12,036 nucleotides of DNA from assembly GCA_023410975.1 (NCBI GenBank), contig JAEYPG010000393.1, forward strand, positions 1-12,036, written 5' to 3'. Within the stretch, counting starts at the first letter, position 1. Each line of letters begins with the position of its first letter. This DNA comes from Pseudomonadota bacterium (GTDB taxonomy: Bacteria; Pseudomonadota; Gammaproteobacteria; Burkholderiales; Burkholderiaceae_C). This document shows, in pieces, positions 11,352 to 12,036 of this stretch. A program made the position numbers and the translations under genes. The notes below the pieces were generated by a model that made no database searches, had not been told where the DNA came from, and was given only the letters and a program-made list of their open reading frames with translations.

Positions 11352-12036
11352 TCAGGCCGCCGCCGCAAGCGGCGCCTCCCGCCGCTCCCGCACCTCCCTG
11401 ATCAGCGCCTGCGGCGGCTTGCCGAAGGTGCGGATGAACGCCCGCCGCATGCGCTCCTCGTCGCCGAAGCCCGTGGCGTCGGCGATGCGCGCGATGGTTT
11501 CGTGCCCGGCCTCGATCAGCTCGCGCGCCGCCTCCAACCGCAGCCGCTCCACGGCCTTGGCCGGCGAGTGGCCGGTTTCCAGGCGGAAGGCGCGGCTGAA
11601 GTGGCGCGGGCTCCAGTGCACCTGCGCCGCCAGCTGCTCCACGCTCAGCGGCTCGCGCAGGTGCTCGCGCGCCCAGGCCAGCACGTCGCGGATGCGGTCC
11701 GAGGCCGGCTGCAGCTCCGACAGCACCGAGAACTGCGATTGCCCGCCGGTGCGGCGGTGATAGACCACCATCTTGCGCGACACCGTGCGCGCCACCGCCG
11801 GGCCCAGGTCCGCCTCCACCAGCGCCAGCGCAAGGTCGATGCAGGCGGACATGCCGGCGGAGCTCCACACCGGGCCGTCCTCGACGTAGATCTGGTCCTC
11901 CTCCACCCGCGCCTGCGGGCAGCGGCGCTGCAGCTCGCGCGCATGCGCCCAGTGCGTGGTCGCGCGCCGGCCGGCCAGCAGCCCGGCCTCGCCCAGCACG
12001 AAGGCGCCGGTGCAGATGCTCGCCACCCGCCGCGCC
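11352..12036 (-). CDS. GlxA-type AraC-family regulator with DJ-1/PfpI-like domain (5' end beyond window)
   Basis: The frame is open to the right edge, giving 228 codons of the C-terminal part. The first visible residues are ARRVASICTGAFVLGEAGLL, then AGRRATTHWAH. This is the nucleophile-elbow region of the DJ-1/PfpI (class I glutamine amidotransferase-like) domain, with the Cys of ICTGA. WSSAGMSACIDLALALVE closes that domain. The AraC helix-turn-helix pair occupies about the last 100 residues: LSVEQLAAQVHWSPRHFSRAFRLETGHSP (written here without its flanks) and IADATGFGDEERMRRAFIRTFGKPP. Proteins of this design are usually catalytically inactive sensors that activate neighbouring catabolic or stress genes. 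About 90-110 N-terminal residues are missing. Its stop at 11352-11354 converges with the ABM gene. Its targets are unknown and probably lie to the right. Confidence 0.93.
   Translation of the reverse strand, partial: ARRVASICTGAFVLGEAGLLAGRRATTHWAHARELQRRCPQARVEEDQIYVEDGPVWSSAGMSACIDLALALVEADLGPAVARTVSRKMVVYHRRTGGQSQFSVLSELQPASDRIRDVLAWAREHLREPLSVEQLAAQVHWSPRHFSRAFRLETGHSPAKAVERLRLEAARELIEAGHETIARIADATGFGDEERMRRAFIRTFGKPPQALIREVRERREAPLAAAA

Overview
This is a GC-rich, gene-dense chromosomal stretch from a proteobacterium. The best guess is a betaproteobacterium of the order Burkholderiales, in or near the Comamonadaceae. The guess rests on a Bug/TctC-type solute-binding protein paired with a LysR regulator, four transcription factors among thirteen genes, an XdhC-type maturation factor, and an isolated PEP-CTERM protein. 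No rRNA, tRNA, CRISPR array, insertion sequence or phage gene is visible. Genus-level assignment is inference.

Layout. Positions 1-894 (minus) hold an XdhC/CoxI-family molybdoenzyme maturation factor that runs off the left edge. It is divergent from an AraC-family regulator at 1090-2076 (plus). A PEP-CTERM protein with HAF-type repeats lies at 2104-3177 (minus). The core of the window is a LysR regulator at 3389-4312 (minus), divergent across an AT-rich promoter from a four-gene operon at 4417-8362 (plus). That operon encodes a periplasmic Bug/TctC-type binding protein, an alpha/beta hydrolase with the residue set of fluoroacetate dehalogenases, and the two subunits of a LeuCD-type (aconitase superfamily) hydro-lyase. 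A small cysteine-containing hypothetical gene (8373-8621, minus) follows. Next comes a second LysR regulator (8764-9681, minus), divergent from an NfsB-type nitroreductase (9865-10518, plus) and a membrane-anchored ABM-domain protein (10551-11180, plus). The convergent gap 11181-11351 is filled with palindromes, including an inverted pair of a 28-bp repeat. The window ends in a GlxA-type AraC-family regulator (11352 to the right edge, minus) whose N-terminus lies outside.

How the genes work together. The operon 4417-8362 looks like a small catabolic or scavenging module for an organic acid. The Bug protein would capture the compound in the periplasm, the hydrolase would cleave it (an Asp nucleophile with two carboxylate-binding Arg suggests a 2-substituted, possibly halogenated, short acid), and the LeuCD-like enzyme would hydrate, dehydrate or isomerise a hydroxy acid. 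leuA and leuB are absent, and the large subunit has Ser in place of the near-invariant Asp of the Asp-His pair. A role outside leucine biosynthesis is therefore favoured. The substrate is unknown. The nfsB-ABM pair looks like a LysR-controlled redox or quinone/nitro-compound detoxification unit.
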